64,000 bases of DNA from an uncultured Desulfobulbus sp. Lineage in GTDB: Bacteria > Desulfobacterota > Desulfobulbia > Desulfobulbales > Desulfobulbaceae. The stretch covers positions 5,016,601 to 5,080,600 of the forward strand of contig NZ_OY762276.1 in the NCBI RefSeq assembly GCF_963665445.1. Direction: 5' to 3'. A model generated the notes under the pieces. That model saw only the letters and a program-made list of their open reading frames with translations. It made no database searches and was not told where the DNA came from. Positions 38,655-48,069 of the stretch are shown here, one piece after another. Position 1 is the first letter of the stretch. Every line of letters starts with the position of its first letter. The position numbers and the translations under genes are program-made.

Positions 38655-38789
38655 ATCCGCATCATCAATAGGTAAATCTACCCACAAATAATATCATTTC
38701 AAACAGTTGCTCATCGACTCATTGGGTGCTAAACATGGAAGGACAGTTTTCAACAATCTGCCCTCCATCACCACCAACCGGTTCCAATA

Positions 38790-39530
38790 ATGAGCAAATC
38801 TCCTCTGCGCCTGATCATAGCTTCTCTTTCCCTCATCCTCTTCTTTGTTTCCGGTGTATTTGCTGGCAACACCACGATTGACTCATTTTCCAATGCAAAG
38901 AAGATCCTGCAGTACCAGATATATCCAGACCACCGAATTACCGTCTATTGCGGAGCTGAATTTGACGCCAAGAAGAATGTTTCGCTTCCCCCAGGGTTTG
39001 TGACCACGAAACACGTAAAGCGCTCTGAGATGGTGGAATGGGAGCACATTGTACCTGCAGAAAACTTTGGGCAGACCTTCACGGAATGGCGTGATGGTGA
39101 TCCTGGATGTGTCGACAGCAAAGGAAAGAGTTTCAAGGGCCGGAACTGTGCCAGGAAGATGAACAAGGAGTTCCGTTACATGGAGGCTGACCTATACAAC
39201 CTATACCCGGCCATCGGTGCGGTTAATGCCTCCCGCAGCAATTACAACTTCACCATGATCCCTGGTTCTCAATCGTCTTTTGGATCATGCGACATGAGAA
39301 TAGAGGGGAGCAAGGCCCAGCCACCAGAGGCAGCAAGGGGACGCATTGCCAGAACCTATTTGTACATGGATGACGCTTACTCAAGATACAAGATGAGTTC
39401 GCAGCAGAGGAAGCTCATGCAGGCGTGGGATAAGATGTACCCTGTATCAGCTTGGGAGTGTGAAAGGGCTTCACGGATTGAACAAGTTCAGGGGAATGAG
39501 AATCGGTTTGTGGCGGATCATTGCCGGTAA
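38790..39530 (+). CDS. Secreted endonuclease I family nuclease
   Basis: A 246-residue protein with a signal peptide (hydrophobic residues 8-24, cleavage near FAG). The catalytic beta-beta-alpha-metal motif is EWEHIVPAENFG (catalytic His), followed by a Cys-containing region GDPGCVDSKGKSF, a DLYNLYPAIGAVNASRSN segment with metal-binding Asn, and DMRIEGSK. This is the EndA/Vvn-type periplasmic or extracellular non-specific nuclease pattern. Cysteines could form disulfides as in that family. Possible roles are degrading incoming DNA or nutrient scavenging. It starts at ATG 38790 downstream of SRAP. Confidence 0.9.
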   Translation: MSKSPLRLIIASLSLILFFVSGVFAGNTTIDSFSNAKKILQYQIYPDHRITVYCGAEFDAKKNVSLPPGFVTTKHVKRSEMVEWEHIVPAENFGQTFTEWRDGDPGCVDSKGKSFKGRNCARKMNKEFRYMEADLYNLYPAIGAVNASRSNYNFTMIPGSQSSFGSCDMRIEGSKAQPPEAARGRIARTYLYMDDAYSRYKMSSQQRKLMQAWDKMYPVSAWECERASRIEQVQGNENRFVADHCR

Positions 39531-39763
39531 AATTATCATGGTATTATGCCGCCTCCCCTTGGGGGAGCGGTACATATAAATTGGAATTATCTTTACCGGG
39601 CCCATCCCCAAAAAATGAATCAGGAATAACCTCAAATTTTGCCCATGCAAACCAGATTGAGACTGCCAGTGATCACCTATTTTTATCGTGCCCCCTGGTA
39701 ACAGTTGTAAAATCTACTAAAAGATGCAAAATCAGCTTATTAATAGACATATTATATATTTAT

Positions 39764-40438
39764 ATGAAACAAAAAATAACATTAGCTATGATTATTGTTC
39801 TTCTATTTGCAAACAGTTCTTTTGCTGGTAGCAAAGAAGAAAGGCTTAATAATTGCCGACATACAATAAAAGCATTCAAAAAGACCAGTTCAATGGCAGA
39901 AGTAATTTTATGGGAAATAAGCTGGTATGATGGAAACAGGCATGAAGAGACACATTCATTCAAAGAATTGAACGAATTTGAGAAATTCTTTGTTGACCAG
40001 AATTTTCCTAAAAGTACTAGAATAACAATTTATGGAATATGGAAGAAAGAGTCAAATAGTGACAGGATTGACGATGATATTAACAATAATATATTATCTT
40101 TTATAAGAAGTAATGGATATGAAGAATCAATGTTTGCATTAATAAAAAGAAAGTATCCAAATGGTATTTATAATTGCTATCGGTTCCCTAGGGATAATAC
40201 GATACATTGGAATGGATCATTAATAGTAAACAACAGGATAAAAACAATCGAAAGGAGACGAGCAAATTTTGAAGAATTTAAACAATATTTCAACCCTGCA
40301 ACGGTAAATATTAATGCAGAATTAATTGTGGGCTACGATGGACCAGCAGAGCAAATTGAAAAAGAAATGTATCAATACCTTAAAGGTCAGGGATTCAAGT
40401 CTGTGTTGTTAGATGAATATTCGGACCCAGATCCATAA
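39764..40438 (+). CDS. Secreted hypothetical protein
   Basis: A 224-residue protein starting at ATG 39764, where a classic signal peptide begins (MKQKITLAMIIVLLFANSS, cleavage after FAG). The longer in-frame extension to 39521 overlaps the previous gene and lacks gene-like sequence. The mature part is charged, rich in Asn, Lys and Glu, with two Cys (NNCRHTIKAF and IYNCYRFP). No domain is recognised. Strongly AT-rich, unlike the backbone. Confidence 0.7.
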   Translation: MKQKITLAMIIVLLFANSSFAGSKEERLNNCRHTIKAFKKTSSMAEVILWEISWYDGNRHEETHSFKELNEFEKFFVDQNFPKSTRITIYGIWKKESNSDRIDDDINNNILSFIRSNGYEESMFALIKRKYPNGIYNCYRFPRDNTIHWNGSLIVNNRIKTIERRRANFEEFKQYFNPATVNINAELIVGYDGPAEQIEKEMYQYLKGQGFKSVLLDEYSDPDP

Positions 40439-40629
40439 CTATTCAATAATCAGCTATCAGGTCGTTTCGCCGGACTCGCTGAAGCCCTTCGGTGAACTTC
40501 ACAATAATCTTACCATTTCAAAGGTCTTTTCATCCTGGCAACGTCCCAATTTTAGGCTACTACCGTGAATGTCAGATTTCCGAGTCAAGGTTTCTCCTGT
40601 TTATATGGACCAACCATTGACCTGTAAAA

Positions 40630-40920
40630 ATGATTAAAATGAACGTTACACGAAAAGAACTAGCGACCTCAGTTACCGACAAACTTGGCATCTCGAACCG
40701 AAACGCAGCTGAGATTGTTGATACCTTTTTTGCGACTCTGAAAAACACCTTGATCAGCGGTGAATCCATCAAGTTGGTCAACTTCGGCAGCTTCCTAGTA
40801 CACGAAAAATCACCACGTCGTGGTCGTAATCCAAAGACAGGTGAATCAATGATGATTACTAAACGGCACATGATTACTTTCCGGCCTAGTCGACAGTTGC
40901 GAGAAGGTCTGAACGTATAA
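40630..40920 (+). CDS. IHF/HU-family DNA-bending protein
   Basis: A 96-residue nucleoid protein. It has the typical start TRKELATSVTDKLGISNRNA, the dimer core LVNFGSFLVHEKSPRRGRNP and the DNA-intercalating arm GRNPKTGESMMITKR, closest in style to IHF alpha. The ATG at 40630 is used here; MNVTRKEL at 40639 is an alternative, and neither has a clear ribosome binding site. Island-borne IHF-like proteins can assist site-specific recombination or transfer. It precedes the MucR-like regulator by 27 bp, probably as an operon. Confidence 0.93.
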   Translation: MIKMNVTRKELATSVTDKLGISNRNAAEIVDTFFATLKNTLISGESIKLVNFGSFLVHEKSPRRGRNPKTGESMMITKRHMITFRPSRQLREGLNV

Positions 40921-40947
40921 ATTCAAGATTACCGAAAAAGGAAACCG

Positions 40948-41412
40948 ATGAGTAAATCACTTGTTGAGATGACTGCCGAGATCATTCAATCTCAGATTGG
41001 CAGCAAGCAAATGACCACCGATGAGATTAAGGTAGCACTTAACGACACTTTCCAAGCCCTGAAATCTCTTCAGGATGCTGAGTCATGCGGTGTCATTGTG
41101 GAAGTTGAGGCAGAAGGGGCAACGGCAGCACCTGTTCTCGATCCTAAGAAATCCATCCAGAAAAATAAGGTCGTGTGCCTGGAGTGTGGCCAAGAGTTCA
41201 AAATGCTCTCACCGAAGCATTTAAAGTCTCATGGACTGACGGGGAAAGAGTATCGCAAGAAATATGGTTTCTCAGCTCGGCAGCCACTATGTGCAAAGTC
41301 TCTTTCTGAAAAACGATCTGCATCAGGTAAAGAGCGGGGTATCCCTGAGAATCTCCAGAAAGCTATCGTTGCCCGGACTAAAAAGAAACCGGCCAGTAAA
41401 GAATCAGCTTAA
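40948..41412 (+). CDS. MucR/Ros-family zinc-finger regulator
   Basis: A 154-residue protein starting at ATG 40948 with AAGGAAA upstream. Residues 1-45 are a helical oligomerisation region (TAEIIQSQIGSKQMTTDEIK). The Ros-type zinc finger follows at about 72-105: VVCLECGQEFKMLSPKHLKSH, then LTGKEYRKKYGF. The family contains transcription regulators and nucleoid-structuring proteins that prefer AT-rich, horizontally acquired DNA. It follows the IHF-like gene, so the two may package or silence the island. Confidence 0.92.
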   Translation: MSKSLVEMTAEIIQSQIGSKQMTTDEIKVALNDTFQALKSLQDAESCGVIVEVEAEGATAAPVLDPKKSIQKNKVVCLECGQEFKMLSPKHLKSHGLTGKEYRKKYGFSARQPLCAKSLSEKRSASGKERGIPENLQKAIVARTKKKPASKESA

Positions 41413-41636
41413 CTGGGTGCAATCTGAGAGGCGTATCCCGTATACGTCTCTCAGTTCAGCATGATCAGTGCACAATGACCAACTTTGTGTTTTTTCACCA
41501 ACGCGATGAAACATAAACATGCACCTTCTCGCGCATTCCGGTAGCCAGCCTGCATTTGGTACAGGTTTCATCAAAGGTTACGATTGCACGCATTCAGCAT
41601 TTTCCTAGAGCATCAAACAAAAAGAGGACTTTAATC

Positions 41637-42443
41637 ATGTCTACTCCGATACTGATAAATGACCTTCTAGGATTTAGTGATTTCAGCAATCTAAAAGTAA
41701 GGTTTGTCAAATCACATGAATCTTCTGACCCTTTAGATTTGTTCAAACTGCAACGTGACGAATTATACAGTTGGTTACTATGGAACTATCATAAGAAGAA
41801 ATCTTTCAAAGAAGGAGACTTCGTAATTGGATTCGTAAAAATAGGCGCAGACAAATGGATTTTGTTTGATGTATGCAAGATAACTAAAGATTTAGATATT
41901 CTAGACAATGTTGGTTATGAACGAATCGCACTTAATGAATATGATAAATATATCGGCAGAGTCATTATAAAATATAAAAATAAATCACAAAATTTAGTAC
42001 GAAATGCTTCATCTGTTATAAATGATTGCATTGTTCATCAAATATTAGATGAAGAATTTGACGATGATATATTTCCTGGGTACGAAAACGTAAATGTAAC
42101 CTGGGTAAAACTTGCTCGTCTAATTGAAAGCAATGTTTGGAAAACAGCGTTAGAAAACCAGAAAGGTGTGTATTTAATTACAGATAAAAGTAACGGAAAG
42201 ATGTACGTCGGCTCTGCCTATGGAAAAGACATGATACATGGTAGATGGATGAGCTATATAATAAATGGTCATGGCGGGAATGTTGACTTAAAAGCGCTTA
42301 GTTTTGATCATATTAAGGAAAATTTTAGCTATTCAATTTTAGAAATATACAAATCTACTGTCGATGATGAAATCATTCTAAAACGAGAATCGTGGTGGAA
42401 GAGTACTTTACTCACAAGGACATACGGATATAACAAAAATTAG
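41637..42443 (+). CDS. GIY-YIG nuclease family protein
   Basis: A 268-residue protein starting at ATG 41637 with GAGG upstream. Residues about 175-260 hold a GIY-YIG domain: KGVYLITDKSNGKMYVGSAY has the two paired strand motifs, followed by RWMSYIINGHGG and an Arg-containing helix. FSYSILEIY and a Glu-rich IILKRESWWKSTL complete the fold. The N-terminal 170 residues have alternating strands and helices and are unrecognised; they may determine target specificity. AT-rich, island-type codon use. Confidence 0.85.
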   Translation: MSTPILINDLLGFSDFSNLKVRFVKSHESSDPLDLFKLQRDELYSWLLWNYHKKKSFKEGDFVIGFVKIGADKWILFDVCKITKDLDILDNVGYERIALNEYDKYIGRVIIKYKNKSQNLVRNASSVINDCIVHQILDEEFDDDIFPGYENVNVTWVKLARLIESNVWKTALENQKGVYLITDKSNGKMYVGSAYGKDMIHGRWMSYIINGHGGNVDLKALSFDHIKENFSYSILEIYKSTVDDEIILKRESWWKSTLLTRTYGYNKN

Positions 42444-42597
42444 AACTAGCACATCAGTTACATTGCGAATGGCCAACTTGCAAATGCAACAAAACTACAG
42501 AAAAAAGTCAATCAGAGCGAGTTCATCTATCCTCCGCCACGAAAATTTGCAAGCGATTCACGATTATGCATGCCTCGCAACCGGAAATCCAGGGATA

Positions 42598-43674
42598 TTA
42601 AACAATGATTTGTAACATTCCTGTTCCGACATAGGCCATCTGTCCAGGAGCCACACAACTCAGCCCTCCCCACGAGCTACCATGTACGTTTGTGGAAAAG
42701 ATAATCTCTCCATCTCCGGAAAGGCACAGAAGTTTACTGTCGTCAATTAAGTAAATTCGCCCCAGGTTATCAACAATAGGCTGACTGTGTCCCCAATTTG
42801 TTTCATCGCTCAGTGGGTGCTTCCAGCACTCATTTCCCTCGACAGTTACCTTCGTTACCCATTTATTTGAACGAGCGATCCACGAATCTGGAGAATATTC
42901 TGCAAAAACAGAAGCCCTGTCGTACGTGCCAAGAAGCGTTCCCTGTGGAGAGAAAAATGCCGACTTGTTTTCATTTTTTGAGCCAACCGCAGTGAAATCT
43001 TCCTGATTAATCGTTGGCAACATATCAGCTTCTTTGAAATCTGTTTTCCACACTATTTGGCCGTCAAGGCTGACGCGGTAAAATCCATCTCCATAATAGC
43101 CAGCGATAGCTAATGAATTGTCGGAATAGATCGCAGGTGGCAGAACATCGTAACCAAAGCATCCAACATCACGTGCTGACATCGCATCAATACACCATAT
43201 CTCTCCATTGAGACTTGAATGAAGAATCTGTCCAGCGTCTGTAATGTTTGGGGCACAGCCAGAGTCATCAGCAAGAGGAATATGTTCTTGAAATACAAGG
43301 TTCCCGTTGCAGTCATACACACAAACACTGTCAGAAAGTGCGATTAAACACATGCCATTTTCAAGTGCCACTGGGAGCGAACAATACTGAGGCCGTTCAT
43401 TACCTGGGTTGCGCAATTTAACGGACCATAAAATTTTCCCATCCATCGTGATCGCCGACAATCTGTCATCATACGCAACCCTTAAACTCATAGTGTCGGT
43501 CACCACGCATCCACCTTGAAGGTCTGATTTTCTTCCATGTTGTGAACTCGGAAGTGAAACCTGACGAACAATTTTACCACATTCGGGTCCAGGGAACGGG
43601 ACGCGCGATCTATTCTTTTGATCATAACCAGGGCGTGGCCAATAGGATTGAGCCAATAAAATGTTGATTACCAT
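42598..43674 (-). CDS. PQQ-like beta-propeller protein
   Basis: A 358-residue protein built of repeated blades with recurring tryptophan-containing motifs such as LSAITMDGKILWSVKLRNPG, VSLDGQIVWKTDFKEAD and LCLSGDGEIIFSTNVHGSS. This is the PQQ-binding-like or quinoprotein-like beta-propeller pattern. No signal peptide is evident, so it may be cytoplasmic. Ligand and function are unknown. It lies alone on the minus strand between two plus-strand genes. Confidence 0.75.
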   Translation of the reverse strand: MVINILLAQSYWPRPGYDQKNRSRVPFPGPECGKIVRQVSLPSSQHGRKSDLQGGCVVTDTMSLRVAYDDRLSAITMDGKILWSVKLRNPGNERPQYCSLPVALENGMCLIALSDSVCVYDCNGNLVFQEHIPLADDSGCAPNITDAGQILHSSLNGEIWCIDAMSARDVGCFGYDVLPPAIYSDNSLAIAGYYGDGFYRVSLDGQIVWKTDFKEADMLPTINQEDFTAVGSKNENKSAFFSPQGTLLGTYDRASVFAEYSPDSWIARSNKWVTKVTVEGNECWKHPLSDETNWGHSQPIVDNLGRIYLIDDSKLLCLSGDGEIIFSTNVHGSSWGGLSCVAPGQMAYVGTGMLQIIV

Positions 43675-43878
43675 TACATCTTCCTGTTGGTAGCTAGAGG
43701 TGAAGTCTTATGGATTCTACATACGAGACTTCATGAAAATAACTTTTGATTAAGAATTGGCGAACAGCAGTCTCCTAAGGCTAAACAATTTAAATCGAGA
43801 ATCCTTTTTTTATTTTTAGAGGCTCTTTGGGAAGCTGATATGGGATCATTTTTTAAAGCAGATTGACAGGAATATCAC

Positions 43879-44277
43879 ATGAAAGTAAGAAAACGAGGGT
43901 TCACCACAAAAGAAGCTACTTGGGTCCAAGGGTATATAGAACGTAAATTTGGATTGCACAAAAACTGGCCGAATGAAGAACTGCGGGACAGTGCTCTGGA
44001 AGCATTCAAGGCCATTGGCAATGGGCAGGGAATAGAGCGAGAAATTTACCTATGGTGTCGGTCATGGTTGTCAACTGACCAGAGACGTCGCCTGAAAAGT
44101 ACTCTTGGCACATGGCGGCATCATCAATCTAAATCCAGTGCAATAAAGAAAAGGATATCTCTTGAAGAGAAAGCATGGCTCTATTTAACTACGCTTGCAA
44201 AATATCATGGAATTACTGTTTCAGAGCTTATAATTGATAGATTTGAAGAGGATTATAGAAGTGTGAATAATCCTTGA
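43879..44277 (+). CDS. MatP-like ribbon-helix-helix protein
   Basis: A 132-residue basic protein. The C-terminal half (AIKKRISLEEKAWLYLTTLA, then KYHGITVSELIIDRFEED) matches the pattern of the ribbon-helix-helix of MatP ([20 protein letters not shown], then SETIVQLIED in E. coli). The preceding segment (CRSWLSTDQRRRLKSTLGTW) aligns in style with the MatP four-helix bundle end. MatP organises the Ter macrodomain in enterobacteria and relatives. A homologue on an island in this kind of organism is unexpected and might bind a specific site on the element. The call is by eye. Confidence 0.55.
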   Translation: MKVRKRGFTTKEATWVQGYIERKFGLHKNWPNEELRDSALEAFKAIGNGQGIEREIYLWCRSWLSTDQRRRLKSTLGTWRHHQSKSSAIKKRISLEEKAWLYLTTLAKYHGITVSELIIDRFEEDYRSVNNP

Positions 44278-44439
44278 GATCCATTGATATATACAAGAGG
44301 AATATGAACTCAGGATGTCTGTTGAAAAAAATTGTATCATCAATAAAAATAAATATTATATCCATATGGATGGTATTTCAATTATATATTCTTGTAGCAA
44401 TTTTATTTTTTATACATTAGGTCATCCCTGTCTATGTTG

Positions 44440-45303
44440 TCAATTAGCGGGAGAATCTGTCGGCTGCAACCGCAGGAGATCTACCTTTTTTGACAAATCA
44501 TCCAAAGAATTTAATGGAATTCTTAATCTTGAGCAAAGCGTTTGGTCAGCATCAACTTTAGCCCTCAAAATATCAAGAGCATTCTGCGCTTCGTCTGCAC
44601 AATTTCGCTGTATTTCCCAAAGAATTTTCTGATAAATATATTTACTACTAAACAGATCTACTTCTGGATCTTTGAGTTTATCAATTGTAATTTTTTCGTT
44701 ATCGAAAAACCTTTTGTATTGATAAAAGTTTGAAATCAGATTGGCAAGTATTTTTTCTGATTTGTTGCATTGATCAACAAATCTTGTTGTGCAACTGTTA
44801 TAATACGCACTTGCCAAGTTGTAATTAAAGTACACCCAGAATTGAGTGACATTTTTTAGGGTATCCCCTGCTTCGCGTTCCATTCGGTCCAAGAGAGCGA
44901 CTGCTCTGTCACCTTGGGTCCTATCGCCTATGTACTTGGAAGCGTCATACACGTTCCCGCGGCTGTAGATCCTTTTTTCATGCGACCGTTTTGCAAGATA
45001 AATATAGAATATTGGACGACGATCAAGACCGGCGAGAAATATAGTCATCTCTCGCGAGTAATATTCGTTTCCTGCATCAGCGTGGACTCGCATAACTACA
45101 CTGCTTTCTTCCTCCCGAGACACCAGGTACTTCCTGCCCGTGAGTACCGTATCGTTAACTGTTATTCGTGCTGAGACCATTTCGCCACTGTCCGCGTCAA
45201 AAACCGAAAATCGTAGCATTTCCACAGATGCAATCGCAGTTGAGCAAAACAATTGCAAGCATACATATACTTGAACCACCAGAAGGCGCGTGTATTTATT
45301 CAT
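44440..45303 (-). CDS. Secreted hypothetical protein
   Basis: A 287-residue protein with a signal peptide (LLVVQVYVCLQLFCSTAIAS). The first mature domain (about 25-110) looks like a carboxypeptidase-regulatory or Ig-like beta fold (FSVFDADSGEMVSARITVND). The rest is helical with Cys pairs (NSCTTRFVDQCNKS). Not recognised. It overlaps the stop of the upstream membrane gene by ATGA (45300-45303), so the two form an operon. Confidence 0.65.
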   Translation of the reverse strand: MNKYTRLLVVQVYVCLQLFCSTAIASVEMLRFSVFDADSGEMVSARITVNDTVLTGRKYLVSREEESSVVMRVHADAGNEYYSREMTIFLAGLDRRPIFYIYLAKRSHEKRIYSRGNVYDASKYIGDRTQGDRAVALLDRMEREAGDTLKNVTQFWVYFNYNLASAYYNSCTTRFVDQCNKSEKILANLISNFYQYKRFFDNEKITIDKLKDPEVDLFSSKYIYQKILWEIQRNCADEAQNALDILRAKVDADQTLCSRLRIPLNSLDDLSKKVDLLRLQPTDSPAN

Positions 45304-45770
45304 GGTTCCTTTCTCTTTGTTCCAGTTATCCCAAGTAGGAGAGAAATATAAACGAGAAGTTCTTTAACGTAAGCGCTTGAGATACCAAGCAATCGCTCTT
45401 TAGATTTTTCTAATTTATCGGCGCTCCCTTCCATCAGCTGCGAAAGCAAGGTAGATACGCGCATATCCGTTACGCAATAGGTCACTATTGCGACAACCAG
45501 CAACAACACCAGCGTGTAGAATAGACGTAATGTGGCGGGAGCTATGGATGCGTCCTTATGTACAGTAGTGACGGCGTATGCTGTAATGAAAGGGACGGCG
45601 AAAGTCCCAAGTGTGTCCCTCAACGGTGACAAGTAAATCCCACTTAGCGAAATGGCAAACTCAGACCACACGCTTGCTTCCGTGAAACCTGCTGTAACAA
45701 TAAATGTGACGAGCAAGACGAACAAGGGCAGTGAATAGAGCCCTAATATCGTAAAGACAATCGCGTTCAT
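45300..45770 (-). CDS. Membrane hypothetical protein
   Basis: A 156-residue protein with three hydrophobic segments (residues about 5-27, 35-70 and 80-105) and a charged C-terminal part (SADKLEKSKERLLGISS) ending in a further hydrophobic stretch. It is translationally coupled to a downstream secreted protein. No family is recognised. Confidence 0.65.
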   Translation of the reverse strand: MNAIVFTILGLYSLPLFVLLVTFIVTAGFTEASVWSEFAISLSGIYLSPLRDTLGTFAVPFITAYAVTTVHKDASIAPATLRLFYTLVLLLVVAIVTYCVTDMRVSTLLSQLMEGSADKLEKSKERLLGISSAYVKELLVYISLLLGITGTKRKEP

Positions 45771-46058
45771 AGAATGACTTTCCTGGGGTTAATTATCGCT
45801 TTTGATATAACCAACAAATAACCAGCGGGTTTCAGGTTATCATTAATGATTCTAGTTAATCAGATTTCGAAGCAAAAAGTTAAGTCTTGCCTAATTGAAT
45901 ATTTTGAAGTTCTGAAGGATACCATGAAACCGAATACACTGGACTTTTCTCGTAAAATGGGGAGTTAAACTATTTTCAAACAATAATTAATTGTAACCTT
46001 AAAATTTCAAAATTGAAAATATGAAGATAAAAAGTGGTAGAGTAAAAGGAGATATTAA

Positions 46059-46996
46059 ATGGATAGAGAAAATATCATCATGAGCGTGATGATTGACATG
46101 ATCAATGCAGCAAACATTTCCTCGGCAATGGGCTATAGTCAACAGTCGAGTTGCCCAGGGGGAATCGCACTCCCAGGCCCTCACAGATCCGGACGTGAAC
46201 CTCTCAGCTCATCCGACTCCTCATGCCCACCTCGCATTTGATCGAGGCGTAAATCACTTTGAGGTTCCTCCCATCTCTGGTTGACCCAAAAGTAATTCTG
46301 GACACGTTACCCCCTTCGCTCCACCTCCATTACAGAGACTTCAACACTACTACGAGGTAATCTGCCCCTGTGCTCCGCATCGGTACTCTCATCCTCGTGG
46401 GGCCTCCACTTGAATTTCTCCCTTGTCATCGGAACGACAGGTTCCCACGTTCCACACGAAAGCCCGGATCATGTTCACGCCACCTTTATGCCGGCTGCCG
46501 CTCGGACAGTAAACAGGCTCCCTCCGAGCTTATCCCGGGGTGGAAATAGTTCCCGGTTTTGACAGCAACTTAAATTTTCGACACCTCATCAGTGGTTCAG
46601 GGTTATTCGTCTCCATGATCCATACCTGACCCGATCCTAAGCCGGGCCTTTTCCCTTAACGCTCACCACCATGGCTCTTTACCACAGCAGCTTAAGGTGG
46701 TTTGGAGCCAGCTCCTGCAAGCCGACCCCGAGGGGCCTACCCTCATCTTTCGTGCAGCCTCGTGGCGCACTTCTTCCAATTTACCGAAACCGAGAATTGC
46801 ACCCGTAGCTATCCTCACAAATAAAGACATCATTGGGCTAATAGGATGCTGTTTTGGCAAAAATCATAGTCTGATTCCAATTTTTTTCGGCAATCTTCCA
46901 GGTCGCGTGTGGCCCAGAGTTAATGCTTTGATATCCTTGCCATTCATTGCTTTGTCATTATATGATGCAATTTTTTCAATTTACTCATTGGATTAA
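46059..46996 (+). pseudogene. Small membrane-protein gene split by an antisense group II intron
   Basis: An ATG at 46059 follows a strong AAAGGAGA ribosome binding site and encodes MDRENIIMSVMIDMINAANI and eight more residues to 46144. Deleting 46145-46770 joins codon CA/T across the break (H29) and restores an open frame to TAA at 46994-46996, giving 103 residues: HSSNLPKPRIAPVAILTNKD, then GLIGCCFGKNHSLIPIFFGN and a hydrophobic C-terminus. The insertion is a group II intron in the opposite orientation, so it cannot be spliced from the sense mRNA and the gene is disrupted. The restored protein is short, with two hydrophobic segments. Its function is unknown. Confidence 0.85.
46145..46770 (-). 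mobile_element. ORF-less group II intron
   Basis: On the minus strand the sequence begins GTGCGCCACGAGG at 46770, the conserved group II 5' end. Near the 3' end it has a domain V hairpin (GAGTCGGATGAGCT, GAGA tetraloop, GGTTCACGTCCGGATC), then a domain VI-like stem ending ACTCGAC at 46145. Between them lies a domain I-IV-like region with no reverse transcriptase reading frame. At 626 nt it is a ribozyme core without its intron-encoded protein and depends on a protein in trans for mobility. Exact ends are supported by the restored frame of the host gene. Confidence 0.9.
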
Positions 46997-47452
46997 TTAT
47001 TCTGATATTGGGGTTATCCTATTGCGTTCGAGCTCGGTATAATCATTAACCATACGTCGGTGACGTCTAGGCTCAAGTCTTTTTTTAATAAAAATATAAT
47101 CTTGAACACCACCCCATAAATGGCCTAAAAATGCTCCAAAATGGATCAAGAATGACATTATAAACAAAAGAATAATTGCAGGTTTGCTCAACAATCCATT
47201 TTGCATGACACTAAAAAAGATAATAACTATAAATACAGTCATGAACAGCATTGCTGATACCATTCCTATCTGCAATGGAATCCAATCGCTCCTAAAAGAA
47301 TTTATTCGTGCGGCCAAATCCTTTCCGCTTTTAGGGTCTACTAATTCATCTCGACGTTCATTAATTACCTTAAAATGAGCCAACAAAAGAGTAAATGTCC
47401 CGTAAATTGATCCAATAAATAAAATTATCACTTCAATTTCTTGCATATCCAC
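46997..47452 (-). CDS. Small membrane hypothetical protein
   Basis: A 151-residue protein with an N-terminal membrane segment, a charged loop (NERRDELVDPKSGKDLAARI), two central membrane segments (VSAMLFMTVFIVIIFF and KPAIILLFIMSFLIHFGAFL) and a basic C-terminal tail. No family is recognised. It abuts the stop of the convergent disrupted gene (46996/46997). Confidence 0.6.
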   Translation of the reverse strand: MDMQEIEVIILFIGSIYGTFTLLLAHFKVINERRDELVDPKSGKDLAARINSFRSDWIPLQIGMVSAMLFMTVFIVIIFFSVMQNGLLSKPAIILLFIMSFLIHFGAFLGHLWGGVQDYIFIKKRLEPRRHRRMVNDYTELERNRITPISE

Positions 47453-47498
47453 CTCTACATATATTCCAGAAATTAAAATTTAATAATGGATTATTAAT

Positions 47499-47999
47499 TC
47501 ATAATTTGTAAAATGAGTAAATAAGTAATCCAAGCCATGCAAAAGAGAATGTAATTCCTGTGTAAATAGGAATTCTGCTAACAGAATATTTATTAATTAT
47601 AAAATTATTTTCTGTGCTATTATTATCATCTTCATTTCTACTTAACCGACCTATCACTATATTTTTATAATAATTATTGTCAGCATGAAATAGTGTTTGC
47701 TCAACATTTTCATTCCTATATAACTCATTCTCATATTGTGATACTTTTTCTTCCCAATATTCTTGCCAAAATTTAGCGCCACCTGCCATCATAACTTGCA
47801 ATATTGAAACAATAAGTCCAGTAATGCATAACACGATAATAGGTACATAATCAGCATGTACAGATAAAATAGCATTAGCGCTTCCTGCCAACAAAACGCC
47901 TTGAAATATCATAAAAAAATTATTTCGCTGATAAAGTTGAGTGATTTCAAAATTTCTTAATTGCAGCGCTAGTCGGAAATTTACAATAGGTGAAGCCAT
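47499..47999 (-). CDS. RipA-like membrane protein
   Basis: A 166-residue protein. The start FRLALQLRNFEITQLYQRNNF is followed by two adjacent membrane helices, a long cytoplasmic helix (FWQEYWEEKVSQYENELYRN) and a C-terminal membrane helix (TFSFAWLGLLIYSFYKL). This resembles the small RipA-like octameric membrane protein family, but the call rests on topology and the opening motif only. It lies 46 bp upstream of the other membrane protein on the same strand, so an operon is likely. Confidence 0.5.
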   Translation of the reverse strand: MASPIVNFRLALQLRNFEITQLYQRNNFFMIFQGVLLAGSANAILSVHADYVPIIVLCITGLIVSILQVMMAGGAKFWQEYWEEKVSQYENELYRNENVEQTLFHADNNYYKNIVIGRLSRNEDDNNSTENNFIINKYSVSRIPIYTGITFSFAWLGLLIYSFYKL

Positions 48000-48069
48000 A
48001 TATCCTCCTTGTTATATAGAATATTTATATTAAAAAATTGATTTATAGAAGGTGTTTAAAAGTATTAAT

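Noticed and set aside
39521-39763. N-terminal extension of the secreted protein at 39764
   Set aside because: It overlaps the endonuclease I gene, and the signal peptide begins at the internal ATG 39764.
46145-46770. Intron-encoded reverse transcriptase inside the group II intron
   Set aside because: No frame longer than about 60 codons and no RT motifs. The intron is too short to hold one.
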